Positions 1 through 10,241 of a DNA stretch of 64,000 bases are shown here, piece by piece (position 1 is the stretch's first letter; every line of letters starts with the position of its first letter). The notes beneath the pieces are model-generated. The model searched no databases, was not told the DNA's origin, and was given only the letters and a program-made list of their open reading frames with translations. The DNA is from Linanthus parryae (Eukaryota; Streptophyta; Magnoliopsida; Ericales; Polemoniaceae): NCBI GenBank assembly GCA_023055425.1, contig JALGPY010000004.1:115299504-115363503 (forward strand). The letters are read 5' to 3'. The position numbers and the translations under genes are program-made.

Positions 1-82
1 AGGATCGACATCAACAATGGAGAGCTCCGGGATGGCTACGGAATTTTCCGGGTGGTTGCAGAATTCAAGCCAAGGTGGAGTT

Positions 83-603
83 TGTTGGGTTTTTGTCTAG
101 ATTCTACTGATTTGGAAATATTAGGAAATTATTGTTTTTGGAAACTAGTAGAAATATGGAATCCACTAGTATTCCTAATTGGGTTATTTCCTAATAGTAG
201 TACAATTAGGATTACTTGGAGAGTAAGTCGGTGTGGCCTATTTATAGGTGGCTCTACAAGAATTTCTAATTGAGGAGAGAAGATGAGTGGTGAGAGAGAA
301 TTAGTGAGAGATATCTTTGAGCGGATATGAGAGGTTATGGTTTCATAGATGTAGTCTATGAGGATGAGAGTACCGCGTCGACGTGGTCCGCGGATTGAGT
401 CGTCTCTCCCCTACGATGTATTCCCTCATTGATATAGTGATATTCTCCTCCTCCCGTGGATGTAGGCGGTTTTGCCGAACCACGTTAAATTCTTGTGTAT
501 CGTTTATCTTCTCCTATATGGCGTGTGATGAGTGTGTGATCGTGCGGCGGGTTTTGTGCTTCCGTTGCAGCGGGAATTCGATTCGACGAATAATTCCCCA
601 ACA
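83..603 (+). repeat. Element A, LTR copy 1 (521 bp)
   Basis: Starts TGTTGGGTTT and ends TTCCCCAACA, a short terminal inverted repeat typical of LTRs. It lies two bases before the primer site. It is nearly identical to 2254-2774. Open frames inside it (383-658 and its shadows) have no recognisable product. Confidence 0.85.
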
Positions 604-605
604 AG

Positions 606-617
606 TGGTATCAGAGC
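606..617 (+). other. Element A primer-binding site, copy 1
   Basis: TGGTATCAGAGC is complementary to the 3' end of initiator methionine tRNA, the usual copia primer. It sits two bases after the LTR end. Confidence 0.85.
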
Positions 618-2253
618 CTGGTTCACGATCCGGGTGGAGCGCGCAGGTGAAAGGATGAAGAAGAAACGGTGGAAAGAATTGGAAAAAAAATCGAACAACG
701 AGAAAAAGAAAAAAAAGAACGGTTTTTCTTTTGTTCGTGGGTGAAGGGATTGCTGCTGGAGGAATTGTAACATTGGGAATGATTGGGTGAATCATGGAGT
801 TGATGTTGTTCAAAAGTCAAAGGTAAGAATAGAATTTTTCTTTTTTGACTTCAGTGAAAACAAGGCCATGTGAAAATACATTCTCATTGCCAATGTTTGT
901 AAAAGTGGGTTCTGGAGGAAAAGGAGGCAGCATGTGAGTGCTACCAGGAGAAGTAATCCAGCACCGCAGGTCCACGATACTCCAGGCGGCCAAGAAGCAA
1001 AACGAGTTGTCCAGATTTGTTTGGGTGTTCCGAGCAGCCTGTAAATTTGATTGGGCTCGAACAGGAGGTGAACCCTAGGTTTTTGGACGTTCCCGACGCG
1101 ATGGGAGGGTCAGATTCTGCAAATTGTCGCTGGATTTTGCATAATGCTGACGTGGCAGTTTGCGGTGAGATCCAACGATTCAAAATTGTTCGAGGTGGTT
1201 ACGGCGTGCATGTAGATCGGATTGGGATGAGTCAAGAGTCTAACCCTATGTTTTTGGATGTTGCGGATTCATTGGTACAGTTAGATTTTTTTTATTACGA
1301 GTGGATTGAGAAGATCGGCATCAATCGATATCGGTAGGCGAGATCGAAGACGACGGGATAAGATCAGGGTCAATCAAGTTCAAGTCCAATCAGGTGTGGT
1401 CAATTAGATGCGTTTTCCTAATTGAACGTTCGATTGGCAACCTATGCAGGCTTGGGAGTGTGTTGACAGGTGGAGCTGCTATTTAACATAGGCAAGATGC
1501 GTAGGCTTTGTGTGATTGTGAGCACAAGACGAAACAGTTGCGGATGAGTCTGGTTAGAGACGTGGGCAACTATTGCAGGGAAATTAACAAGAAGCACTAG
1601 GGCACTGATAGAGGCGGTGGACGCAGTTGACAAGGCCATGGCATGTTGTGGCGTCCTCATATCTCTGTGTGGGTTCGCGATGATAACTCTTGAGCAATTT
1701 GAGGCAAGAAGAGAGGTAAGTCGTGACAGGTTCGCAAAGTTGTGGCTTTGCAAGACGTCTCGGTGAAGGCGTGGGATCGAACAGGAGAAGCAACAACGCA
1801 AGGAGAAGCACTCAGGGCTGGCTTGGAGATACACATGGTTGACGTGTGATCACGCTGAAGCATGGAAATAGTGCAAGCTATGCAGCAGTTGCAGGTTGTT
1901 CGAGACAGTGCTCAAGTGACAAGAACGGTGTTGAAGAAAACTACTGCAATAGTGAAGAGGAAGTGAGTCTCGTTTGCACTTGACCTGGTTGGTGGTGATC
2001 TCTCCGGTGATGAGCTAGCTGGTGGAGAGATGGAGCCATACTACTCCCCAAAGTAGCAGACTTTGGGACGCGCCCATATGAGGGTGCGAGGCGGCGCCCT
2101 AGGAGGGGGTGCAGAGCATCTATGCGGAGATGCTTTGGCGGTCCATGCAGGTGGAACATGGCGGATGCAGCAGGATCGACATCAACAATGGAGAGCCCCA
2201 GGATGGCTACGGAATTTTCCGGGTGGTTGCAGAATTCAAGCCAAGGTGGAGTT
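618..2253 (+). other. Element A internal region, copy 1 (non-coding)
   Basis: About 1.6 kb without retroviral protein motifs. Compared with copy 2 it keeps about 90 bp (around 1695-1785) that copy 2 lacks. A purine-rich stretch (caaggtggag) just before 2254 may be the polypurine tract. I see no gene. Confidence 0.7.
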
Positions 2254-2774
2254 TGTTGGGTTTTTGTCTAGATTCTACTGATTTGGAAATATTAGGAAAT
2301 TATTGTTTTTGGAAACTAGTAGAAATATGGAATCTACTAGTATTCCTAATTGGGTTATTTCCTAATAGTAGTACAATTAGGATTACTTGGAGAGTAAGTC
2401 GGTGTGGCCTATTTATAGGTGGCTCTACAAGAATTTCTAATTGAGGAGAGAAGATGAGTGGTGAGAGAGAATTAGTGAGAGAAATCTTTGAGCGGATGTG
2501 AGAGGTTATGGTTTCATAGATGTAGTCTATGAGGATGAGAGTACCGCGTCGACGTGGTCCGCGGATTGAGTCGTCTCTCCCCTACGATGTATTCCCTCAT
2601 TGATATAGTGATATTCTCCTCCTCCCGTGGATGTAGGCGGTTTTTCCGAACCAAGTTAGATTCTTGTGTATCGTTTTTCTTATCCTATATGGCGTGTGAT
2701 GAGTGTGTGATCGTGCGGCGTGTTTTGTGCTTCCGTTGCAGCGGGAATTCGATTCGACGAATAATTCCCCAACA
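2254..2774 (+). repeat. Element A, LTR copy 2 (521 bp)
   Basis: Same length and same ends as the LTR at 83-603, offset by 2,171 bp, differing by only scattered substitutions and small indels. Confidence 0.85.
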
Positions 2775-2776
2775 AG

Positions 2777-2788
2777 TGGTATCAGAGC
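2777..2788 (+). other. Element A primer-binding site, copy 2
   Basis: TGGTATCAGAGC, two bases after the second LTR. Confidence 0.85.
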
Positions 2789-4160
2789 CTGGTTCACAAT
2801 CCGGGTGGAGCGCGCAGGTGAAAGGATGAAGAAGAAACGGTGGAAAGAATTGGAAAAAAAAATCAAACAAGGAGAAAAAGAAAAAAAAAAAGAACTGTTT
2901 TTCTTTTGTTCGTGGGTGAAGGGATTGCTGGTGGAGGAATTGTAACATTGGGAATGATTGGGTGAATCATGGAGTTGATGTGTTCAAAAGTCAAAGGTAA
3001 GAATAGAATTTTTCTTTTTTGACTTCAGTGAAAACAAGGCCATGTGAAAATACATTCTCATTGCCAATGTTTGTAAAAGTGGGTTCTGGAGGAAAAGGAG
3101 GCAGCATGTGAGTGCTACCAGGAGAAGTAATCCAGCACCGCAGGTCCACGATACTCCAGGCGGCCAAGAAGCAAAACGAGTTGTCCAGATTTGTTTGGGT
3201 GTTCCGAGCAGCCTGTAAGTTTGATTGGGCTCGAACAGGAGGTGAACCCTATGTTTTTGGACGTTCCCGACGCGATGGGAGGGTCAGATTCTGCAAATTG
3301 TCGCTGGATTTTGCATAATGCTGACGTGGCAGTTTGCGGTGAGATCCAACGATCCAAAATTGTTCGAGGTGGTTACGGCGTGCATGTAGATCGGATTGGG
3401 ATGAGTCAAGAGTCTAACCCTATGTTTTTGGACGTTGCGGATTCATTGGTATGGTTAGAATTTTTTTTTATTACGAGTGGATTGAGAAGATCGGCATCAA
3501 TCGATATCGATAGGCGAGATCGAAGACGACGGGATAAGATCAGGGTCAATCAAGTTCAAGTCCAATCAGGTGTGGTCAATTAGAGGCGTTTTACTAATTG
3601 AACGTTCGATTGACAACCTATGCAGGCTTGGGAGTGTGTTGACAGGTGGAGCTGCTATTCAACATAGGCAAGAAGCATAGGCTTTGTGTGATTGTGAGCA
3701 CAAGACGAAACAGTTGCAGATGATTCTGGTTAGAGACGTGGGAAACTATTGCAGGGAAATTCACAAGAAGCACTAGGGCACAGATAGAGGCGGTGGACGC
3801 AGTTGACAAGGCCATGGCACGTTGTGGCGTCCTCATATCTCTGTGTGGGTTCGCGACGATAACTCTTGAGACGGAGCAACAACGCAAGGAGAAGCACTCC
3901 GGGCTGGCGTGGAGATACACATGGTAGACGCGTGATGACGCTGAAGCATGGAAATAGTGCAGGCTATGCAGCAGTTGCAGGTTGTTCGAGACGGAGCTCA
4001 AGTGACGAGAATGGTGACGAAGAAAACTACTGCAGTAGTGAAGAGGAAGTGAGTCTCGTTTGCACTTGACCTGGTTGGTGGTGATCTCTCCGATGATGAG
4101 CTAGCTAGTGGAGAGATGGAGCCATACTACTCCCCAAAGTAGCAGACTTTGGGACGCGTC
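2789..4160 (+). other. Element A internal region, copy 2, truncated by element C
   Basis: Matches 618-2070 apart from a roughly 90 bp deletion after 3870. It stops at gacgcgtc where the TGTTGGAATAG end of element C begins. The five bases gcgtc (4156-4160) are the expected target duplication, but the partner copy is not in this window. Confidence 0.75.
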
Positions 4161-4479
4161 TGTTGGAATAGATGCCCTAGATACAATCTGATATTTAGTA
4201 TGAATATTGTTATAGGCTAGAATATTCATTTATTATATATGGTGATATTTAATAAAATGAAGTCCTTAGATGCAATGTGTTGTTTATCTTAAATATCCCT
4301 AGTCCACTATATTGATTAATAGCACGATCAAATATAGACTAGTATGTGTGTAGATTGATATGGAGATATCAAGTCTAACACATGGGTATGCATTAGGAGT
4401 AATGGCATACTGGATGGACCCACAACGAGAAGGATATATTAGATTATGTTAAGTCACAATCGCTTCTCGTAGTGCTAAT
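4161..4479 (+). repeat. Element C 5' LTR, first part
   Basis: Starts TGTTGGAATAGATGCC, an Angela/BARE-like copia LTR start diverged from the B LTRs. It aligns with roughly the first 320 bp of the B1 LTR and is broken by the B insertion. The last five bases, ctaat (4475-4479), recur at 48206-48210, where the LTR continues (48211-49359). The rebuilt LTR length is about 1.47 kb. Confidence 0.8.
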
Positions 4480-6038
4480 TGTTGGAATTGTGCCCTAGAG
4501 GCAATCAATTAATTGTGGCATTTATGGATTTACGATTCATTATGTTATCGATATAGAGATATGTTAACATGAATGAAGTCCTTATAATATAAGTGTTATA
4601 TACTTAAATATCCCTAGTCGATTATAATGATTAATATGACAATCATCTATAGACTAGTATGGGGTTGGATTGATATGGAGATATCATGATCCAACACATG
4701 GGTATGCATTAGGAGTAATGGCATACTGGATTGACCCATATCCGAAAAGGCTACATACAAGTTATGTAAAGTCACAAGTGCTTCTCGCAGTGCAATGGTA
4801 TTGTCATCCTTATACTTGAAGTCACTAGATATTCTAGTTGTGGATTATTGTGATTTTGGTAGCGTCAAACGCTACACCGTAACTGGGTAGCTATAAAGGC
4901 GTGTACCGGATACAATAAGAAGCAAGCATAGAAATCGTAGTGGGCGTAGATAGAATTTGTCCCTCCCACATAACGGGAGCAAATATCCTAGGCCACTCGA
5001 GGGATAGTGGTTATAAAATGTCTTGCTAGACTCAAATAAATCAATATGGGATATTAATGTTATTTGCACGAATAAGGCTATTTCCAGGATCGAGAAACTA
5101 TGGATTGGATATATGAGTGTGACTTGTATGTCTCGTGTCCAATCCGGATATTGGGACAAAGGGATGAGACAATTACTTGCACAAGGTTTGTCATGATGAC
5201 TATTCTATTTGTTGGCTAGAATGGATGTCTTGCTAGAGGCCGCTCCATAGTAGTAAGTAGTTACTACAAACTAAATAGAACCTATGGGATCACACGCCAT
5301 ATAGGGGTGAACTAGACTTGGGAATTAATTAATTAATATGATTAATTAATTAGAAGAATCAAATCGCAGCAACTTGCTAACTTAGTATGACTAATATGCA
5401 AGTTGGACTAATTCATGTATAGACATGATTAGGATATGCCAAGGTGGCCTAATTCATGTAGAGACATGATTAGGATTAATTTGAAAATAGAACTAATCCA
5501 TGTATTGACATGATAAGGACTATTTTCGCAAAAAGGGACTAATCCGAACTTGAGTAGGATTAGGAGTGGGGTTCTTTATGTAGTAGGACAAGGAGTTGTT
5601 GGACTGTATAAAGGAACACTCCTAGCTTATTTTTCTCTCTACACACCACACATCTATATGATAGAGTAGAAGAGAATAAAGAAAGGAGAGAGAGAGCAAG
5701 CCCCAAAAGGGCTGAACCCCTTGGGGATTGCCGCCCCTACCCGTCGGCCATGAAGAGTGCCGCCCCACCTCTTGGCACTCCATTGTTGCTTGGTTCCTTA
5801 TTCCTCCTCCATTCTTCCTAGCTAGCACATGGATTTGGAGGATCTAGATCTCACCTCTAGGCGTGGATCAACCGTAGAGACGTGACACAATTCGCGTTTG
5901 AAGTCATCAAAGGAGAACCCTAAGGTGTGTTATTGATTTCTTCCTTTACCATCGTTATGTCTCTTGACTTGTGATCCTTGGAGGGTTTTGCATGGTTTAT
6001 TTTGTTTCCGTTGCGCGTCCATGAATCAAAACTAAATA
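4480..6038 (+). repeat. B1 5' LTR (1,559 bp)
   Basis: Begins TGTTGGAATTGTGCCC; its end is mutated (aactaaata where sister copies have ccaaca). Inside are an A/T palindrome of TTAATTAA units (5325-5352), three copies of a CATGTA-n-GACATGAT motif (5410-5515) and a TATA box, gtataaag, at 5606-5613. An AG-rich stretch follows at 5680-5697. Its head matches the B2 3' LTR better than its own partner, suggesting it is chimeric. Confidence 0.85.
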
Positions 6039-6039
6039 G

Positions 6040-6051
6040 TGGTATCAGAGC
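6040..6051 (+). other. B1 primer-binding site
   Basis: TGGTATCAGAGC, complementary to initiator-Met tRNA, one base after the LTR. Confidence 0.85.
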
Positions 6052-7893
6052 CACATGTCGTAGAGCATAAACGTGGTTTATGTGTTACGTTGTTTTACAC
6101 CTTGAATTGATTGTTTATCGCGTAAAACAGGACAAATCAAGGATGGGATGCAATTTGTCAATAATCTATCATAACAAGATCTAATTTTTGCATTGGATGC
6201 ATGAATTAGTGAGTTTGCGAAATTTTAGGATCTTAGATCTAGGGTTTGGGCATCCTTAGGGAAGAAGGAGTTCTTCCCAAACAAGGAAACAACTAAACTT
6301 GGGCACCAAGCAATGGAGTTGTTTTGGAAACAACTCCCAAAGGAGGTTCGGCCCCCCTAGGGGACCGCCCCTCCTTGCTTGCCGCCCAAGAAAGGGTCGG
6401 TCTAGGGGCTGGGGCAGCCCTAGCCCGCGGCCTAGCCGCGTGGGCTAGGGGCCGGCCGGCCCAAGGCCTTTGCGGTTCTCTTTTTGGGCCCGGGCAATTT
6501 GATTGTTGGGCCCCATGGACCGTTTTAATCCTAGAAAATCCTAAAATCAATTAAAATTGACCAAGCGCGTTAAAATTGGATTTTAACTGTTTATGTGCAA
6601 ATCGCATGGTGATTGGATATGGCCTTAGGATGTGGTTTGATGTGGATGTTTAATTTTTGTGGTTTGGTTTACGGCCTGCGAGCTGATCAATTAATTGTAA
6701 TAATTAATTAGGGTTTTATGGCCCGCGAGCCAATTTTTTCTCAACTTGTGAGATTTATTTTATTTATTATAGTTGTTAGCTAGTGCTAGATAAAGTAGAT
6801 TGTTAGCCAAAATTGAAGAAAAGAAGCCCAAAGCCAAAAGGAGCCACAAAAGATGGAGCATGGAGCATTCCACATGACTATGGAGGATGGACCAAAAGAT
6901 CAAGACGCATGGAGATGTGTTTGCTTTAGGGTTCATAGATAATTCCATTGACTTGGAATTATCTTAGAAAATGCCATATCCACATCACGTTTATTTATGC
7001 TTAGTGGTTGTTTACTTTATTGTCTTATTATTGTGTGGTTGGTGTATGGATGATGCATGCAATTAGGATAATAAGATAATTAGACAACCCGGATCTATTA
7101 TTTGGAGTTGTGCCCAAACTTAAATAGATAAATTAGTTGATATTGATCAACAAAACAATTATAAAATTGAATTTAAAATCCCTCAAAATTCAAATATTGT
7201 GTTCTTGCCTTCTCGTTATTTAAACACTCATTATCATCATTATTTATCAAGATCGTGCGTGCCAAAGCATGGCGACTTGGTTCATAATGATGGAATGCGA
7301 TGGCACGTAACAATGTGCAATTGTTTAAATAAGAGGTTGAACACAACTAGGCTATTAATGTGATTAAGAAACCTAGAGGCAATCAATTGGGATTATACAT
7401 AAGGATGGATAAATAAGGAGTTATTTGCCCAATTGAACCAAGAGTTGCATAAGGGATGCAATTGGAATTGTTCATACCTAAAGTAGTCGAATTATGGGTG
7501 ACTTGCCGAAGCAAGCTCATAAGGAGATGAAACATGGATCTTGGCCCACTAGAAAATATAATGATATTTTCCGCATTAATATCTTGAGGGTTAGTAATCC
7601 GTAGAAAAATAGTGGGAGCTATGTTTAACAATTTAAATCCTTGTTAAATATAGTTAAACGTCACAAACTTTGCATAATCCTATTATGTTGAATACCCATG
7701 GCATTAAACAAACAAAACACGGCTTTATCTGTTTCCTAGACTGGTATAAAATTGAGAATTATTCTCAAATAAAAAGGAATTTGTTGTACTTCGTTCAACA
7801 TAAAGCTCTCTTCCACCAAACTACCAAATCACACTAAAACCTATGAAAGGAACACTAAAGAATGGTTCTTTGGTTATGACTTGCCTCATGTTA
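6052..7893 (+). pseudogene. B1 leader and 5' part of decayed gag
   Basis: About 1.6 kb of leader is mainly A/T-rich with one very G/C-rich island (about 6340-6500) that can fold into a nested hairpin (6417-6452). From about 7690 the sequence resembles the start of copia gag (compare the C gag at 52834), but it is frameshifted: after a phenylalanine-leucine-aspartate-tryptophan-tyrosine stretch the reading frame shifts. The gag relic is cut at 7893 by element D and resumes at 22553. No functional product is expected. Confidence 0.65.
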
Positions 7894-7898
7894 GCTGC
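7894..7898. other. Target-site duplication of element D, left copy
   Basis: gctgc here and again at 22553-22557. The uninterrupted site is visible in B2 near 29380 (tagctgccatgaac), which has a single copy. This proves D inserted into B1. Confidence 0.95.
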
Positions 7899-8525
7899 TG
7901 TAGATAGTGCTTTCTGAGCTGACAGATCTTGGCCACGTGGCAACCATCCAGCACACCATATTGTGCTCCACACACACTGGATCACCAGCCGAGCTGATCC
8001 ATGTGGGGGCTGCGAGACAGAGCCCTCGCATACCACCGCACGGGACTTGTAGGGACTTAGTGGTTTGGAGGCTAGAGTAAGCCATGTCGCGTGCGAGCCA
8101 AGCCCGCGCGCGACCTTTAGTAACTGTTTTGAGAGATTTGTGGCACGAGCTCCATAAACCAGGTCAATCCGGTCAAACCCGGTCAACCTCGTAACGGTTC
8201 CGGTATTCGCGCACAACGTGCTGTAACGGTCCCTATATACTCGGACGAACGTGCCGTTATGGTTAAGCTAATTAAGCCGCCATCAATGGGCGCATTAACC
8301 ACACTACAACGGTCACGTTCTATGCTATATATAGGACGTTAACCTTTCCATACAAAGGAGAACACACTGGCCATACGCGGAAGCTCTGCCAAACCTCTGT
8401 CTCTCTCTCAGACATTACTACTGCCTTACTCTCTCCCTACACACAACCCAACTCTTCCTGTGCGATCCCAGATCCTCTACATACGGTGTACACGGAGGTC
8501 TCCCCGCCGGAATCTCTTGTGCACA
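7899..8525 (+). repeat. D 5' LTR (627 bp)
   Basis: TGTAGATAGTGC to CTTGTGCACA. Identical in length to 21926-22552. It carries a TATA box (ctatatata, 8325-8333) and four AACGG boxes upstream. A CT-rich stretch downstream of the TATA box (8398-8440) is probably in the transcript leader. Confidence 0.93.
8191..8335 (+). promoter_or_regulatory. D LTR promoter: TATA box with four AACGG boxes
   Basis: AACGG cores lie at 8191-8200 (gtaacggttc), 8223-8232 (gtaacggtcc), 8253-8259 (reverse, ccgttat) and 8308-8316 (caacggtca), followed by ctatatatagg at 8325-8335. The same four boxes and the TATA keep their order in the diverged LTR of element I (62936-63080). AACGG is the core of MYB-bound mitosis-specific activator (MSA) elements; that regulatory reading is inference. 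Confidence 0.55.
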
Positions 8526-8528
8526 TTT

Positions 8529-8546
8529 TGGTGAACCCGACGTGAA
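8529..8546 (+). other. D candidate primer-binding site
   Basis: TGGTGAACCCGACGTGAA begins three bases after the LTR. It starts with TGG as primer sites do, and the same stretch is conserved with small changes in element I (63264-63282). I cannot assign the tRNA. Confidence 0.45.
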
Positions 8547-8565
8547 CTTACCAACAAAAGCAACC

Positions 8566-10239
8566 ATGTCTCAGGAGGACGATGTTAGCAACCGATCACC
8601 TTCCACCGAAACTGCCTCGGGAGAGGAGACCCGCCGTACTCCTGCGACCCCCAGCGAGGCACCGACACTAGAATCCTTGGATGCTACCGTCCAAGGTCAG
8701 GCGAAAGCTCTCAAAGCTCAATCTGCGCAGCTAGAACGGATCTTGGCCGTTCTGGGCACCCTTGCACCAAATCCTTCAGCAGCCACTGCCGTCTCTCAAG
8801 GAGGAGGAGGCCCTACCGCTCCAGGATTGGGAGTGTCCACCACACCTCCCAACCCTAACCTGCAGACTCTGCCGGCGACTACGCAGCTGCCTTCGATCCA
8901 GGGGTCAACAGCTCAGATGTTGCCTCTCACTGCTCACACTCAACCTCCGGCTTTGGCATCCAACCCAGCTCTGCAGTACCCCTTGCCTCCTCCAACGGCA
9001 ATCTGGGGCAATGCGAGCAGCCAATATGTCCCCAATCCTTCGGTGGCATATGTGTCACCTCCGCCTGCGGCAACCCCTCCTCCTGCTACCGAGGGAAGCA
9101 TCCCAGAATGCATGACGTCTCTGCAAAAGCGCATGGACACTATTCTGGCTCACCAGTCATTCGCGGATACCATTATCCCGAAGCTAGACAACGATCCACC
9201 CATCCCGCGGGAGATCTATCTCATGCCTAACCCGGCGGGGTATAAGGCTCCTAAATGGGACAAGTTCGAGGATGTCAACGGGAACGCTCATGAGCATGTC
9301 ATGCGTTTCATTGATGTCATGGGGCCATACGGAGCTGATCCCAAACTGCTGATGCGAGAGTTCCCAAAATCTTTGGGGAACGTAGCGTACAAGTGGTACC
9401 GAACGTTAGAAGCCGGATCCGTGAAGACTTGGGACGACATGGTCCAGAAGTTCTACACCAAGTTCTTCCAGATGGAAGAAAAGGTGACAATGATCCATCT
9501 CTCGCGGATGTATCAGAAGCGCGAGGAGGATGGGATCACTTTCATCAAGACATTCAGGGCGAAGTCCTTGGAGTGCAAAGATCCAATGCTCGAAAGCCGG
9601 CTCGTAGAGATATGCCTGCAGTGCATGCGAGACGAATACAAAGGTATGCTCATCAATTTGCAAACACCTACGTTTTCAAATCTAATTGAATGCACGAAGA
9701 ACATCGAGCCTATAGTCGAGAGGCAGAAAAAGAAGAACGCTCCGGAGCGACCTTCGAGCGGCACCACCTACAAGATCGGGAGATTCAGTTACAAGAGGGG
9801 ACGCGAAGCTGAGGTCAATACAGTTTCACCCCAGAAGCAAGCGAAGGTTGTGAACTTCGATGTACCACCTCTGCCTTGCTCGGTAGAGGAGGCAAGCGAC
9901 CTTTGCAGACAGTGGCGCAAGGACGGTGTCCTGCCACCGCTCGAGAAGATACCCTCCAAGGAGATGGTGAGGAACCCTAAGTGGTGCGAGTACCACGGCA
10001 AGGTCATGCACCCCACAGCGGAATGTAAAAAGCTCAGGCTTACATTCGACCAGAAGATGAAGAACGGCGAGCTGATCGTCAGTGATCGCAGGAAGGATGT
10101 GCGCAACAATCCGCTTCCTGCCCATGCGGAGCAAGACCCAAAAGGCAAGGAGGTTGCCATGATCTCGATTGTCGACTTGGAAGAAGTCGCAGAGGATGGT
10201 CTACCCATCATCGCCGAGGTCCACGATGACGAGGACTAA
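8566..10239 (+). CDS. gag: Gag polyprotein of element D
   Basis: An intact 557-residue frame. I chose the ATG at 8566 because its context (aaccATGtc) is good, no ATG precedes it in frame, and the related gag in element I starts at the matching place. The N-terminal 60 residues are acidic and Ser/Thr-rich. Next come a short helical, Gln/Ala-rich stretch, a long Pro-rich linker to about residue 180, and then the retrotransposon capsid region (about 215-390) with the usual Trp-Tyr-Arg and Phe-Tyr-X-Lys-Phe motifs. Near residue 474 is a zinc-knuckle variant, CEYHGKVMHPTAEC, with Cys-His-His-Cys ligands as in other plant gypsy Gag proteins. It would form the virus-like particle and bind the RNA. 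The stop lies two bases before the pol ATG in another frame. Confidence 0.9.
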   Translation: MSQEDDVSNRSPSTETASGEETRRTPATPSEAPTLESLDATVQGQAKALKAQSAQLERILAVLGTLAPNPSAATAVSQGGGGPTAPGLGVSTTPPNPNLQTLPATTQLPSIQGSTAQMLPLTAHTQPPALASNPALQYPLPPPTAIWGNASSQYVPNPSVAYVSPPPAATPPPATEGSIPECMTSLQKRMDTILAHQSFADTIIPKLDNDPPIPREIYLMPNPAGYKAPKWDKFEDVNGNAHEHVMRFIDVMGPYGADPKLLMREFPKSLGNVAYKWYRTLEAGSVKTWDDMVQKFYTKFFQMEEKVTMIHLSRMYQKREEDGITFIKTFRAKSLECKDPMLESRLVEICLQCMRDEYKGMLINLQTPTFSNLIECTKNIEPIVERQKKKNAPERPSSGTTYKIGRFSYKRGREAEVNTVSPQKQAKVVNFDVPPLPCSVEEASDLCRQWRKDGVLPPLEKIPSKEMVRNPKWCEYHGKVMHPTAECKKLRLTFDQKMKNGELIVSDRRKDVRNNPLPAHAEQDPKGKEVAMISIVDLEEVAEDGLPIIAEVHDDED

Positions 10240-10241
10240 GT

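Larger units (their letters stand above)
1..4160 (+). mobile_element. Element A: tandem array of a non-coding copia-type LTR retrotransposon
   Basis: A unit of about 2,171 bp is repeated head to tail. The order is internal tail (1-82), LTR (83-603), internal (604-2253), LTR (2254-2774), internal (2775-4160), and the last internal part is cut by element C. Each LTR begins TGTTGGG, ends CCCAACA and is followed by the initiator-Met tRNA primer site TGGTATCAGAGC. No frame in the internal region shows gag, protease, integrase or RT motifs, so the family is non-autonomous. The array form fits unequal recombination between LTRs. The left end lies outside the window. Confidence 0.85.

Noticed and set aside
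383..658. Frames in the A LTR (383-658, 2554-2829) and lysine-rich shadows
   Set aside because: They span LTR and primer site, differ in their ends between copies, and have no recognisable product.
4872..5159. Antisense 95-codon frame in B LTRs (again at 26147-26434)
   Set aside because: Conserved only because LTRs are repeats; broken in the B2 3' LTR and in C.
6293..6554. Overlapping frames on both strands in the B1 leader
   Set aside because: G/C-rich island lacking stops by composition; not kept in B2 or C.
8762..9115. Alternative frames over gag and pol
   Set aside because: Shadows of the Gag and Pol frames, which carry the recognisable motifs.
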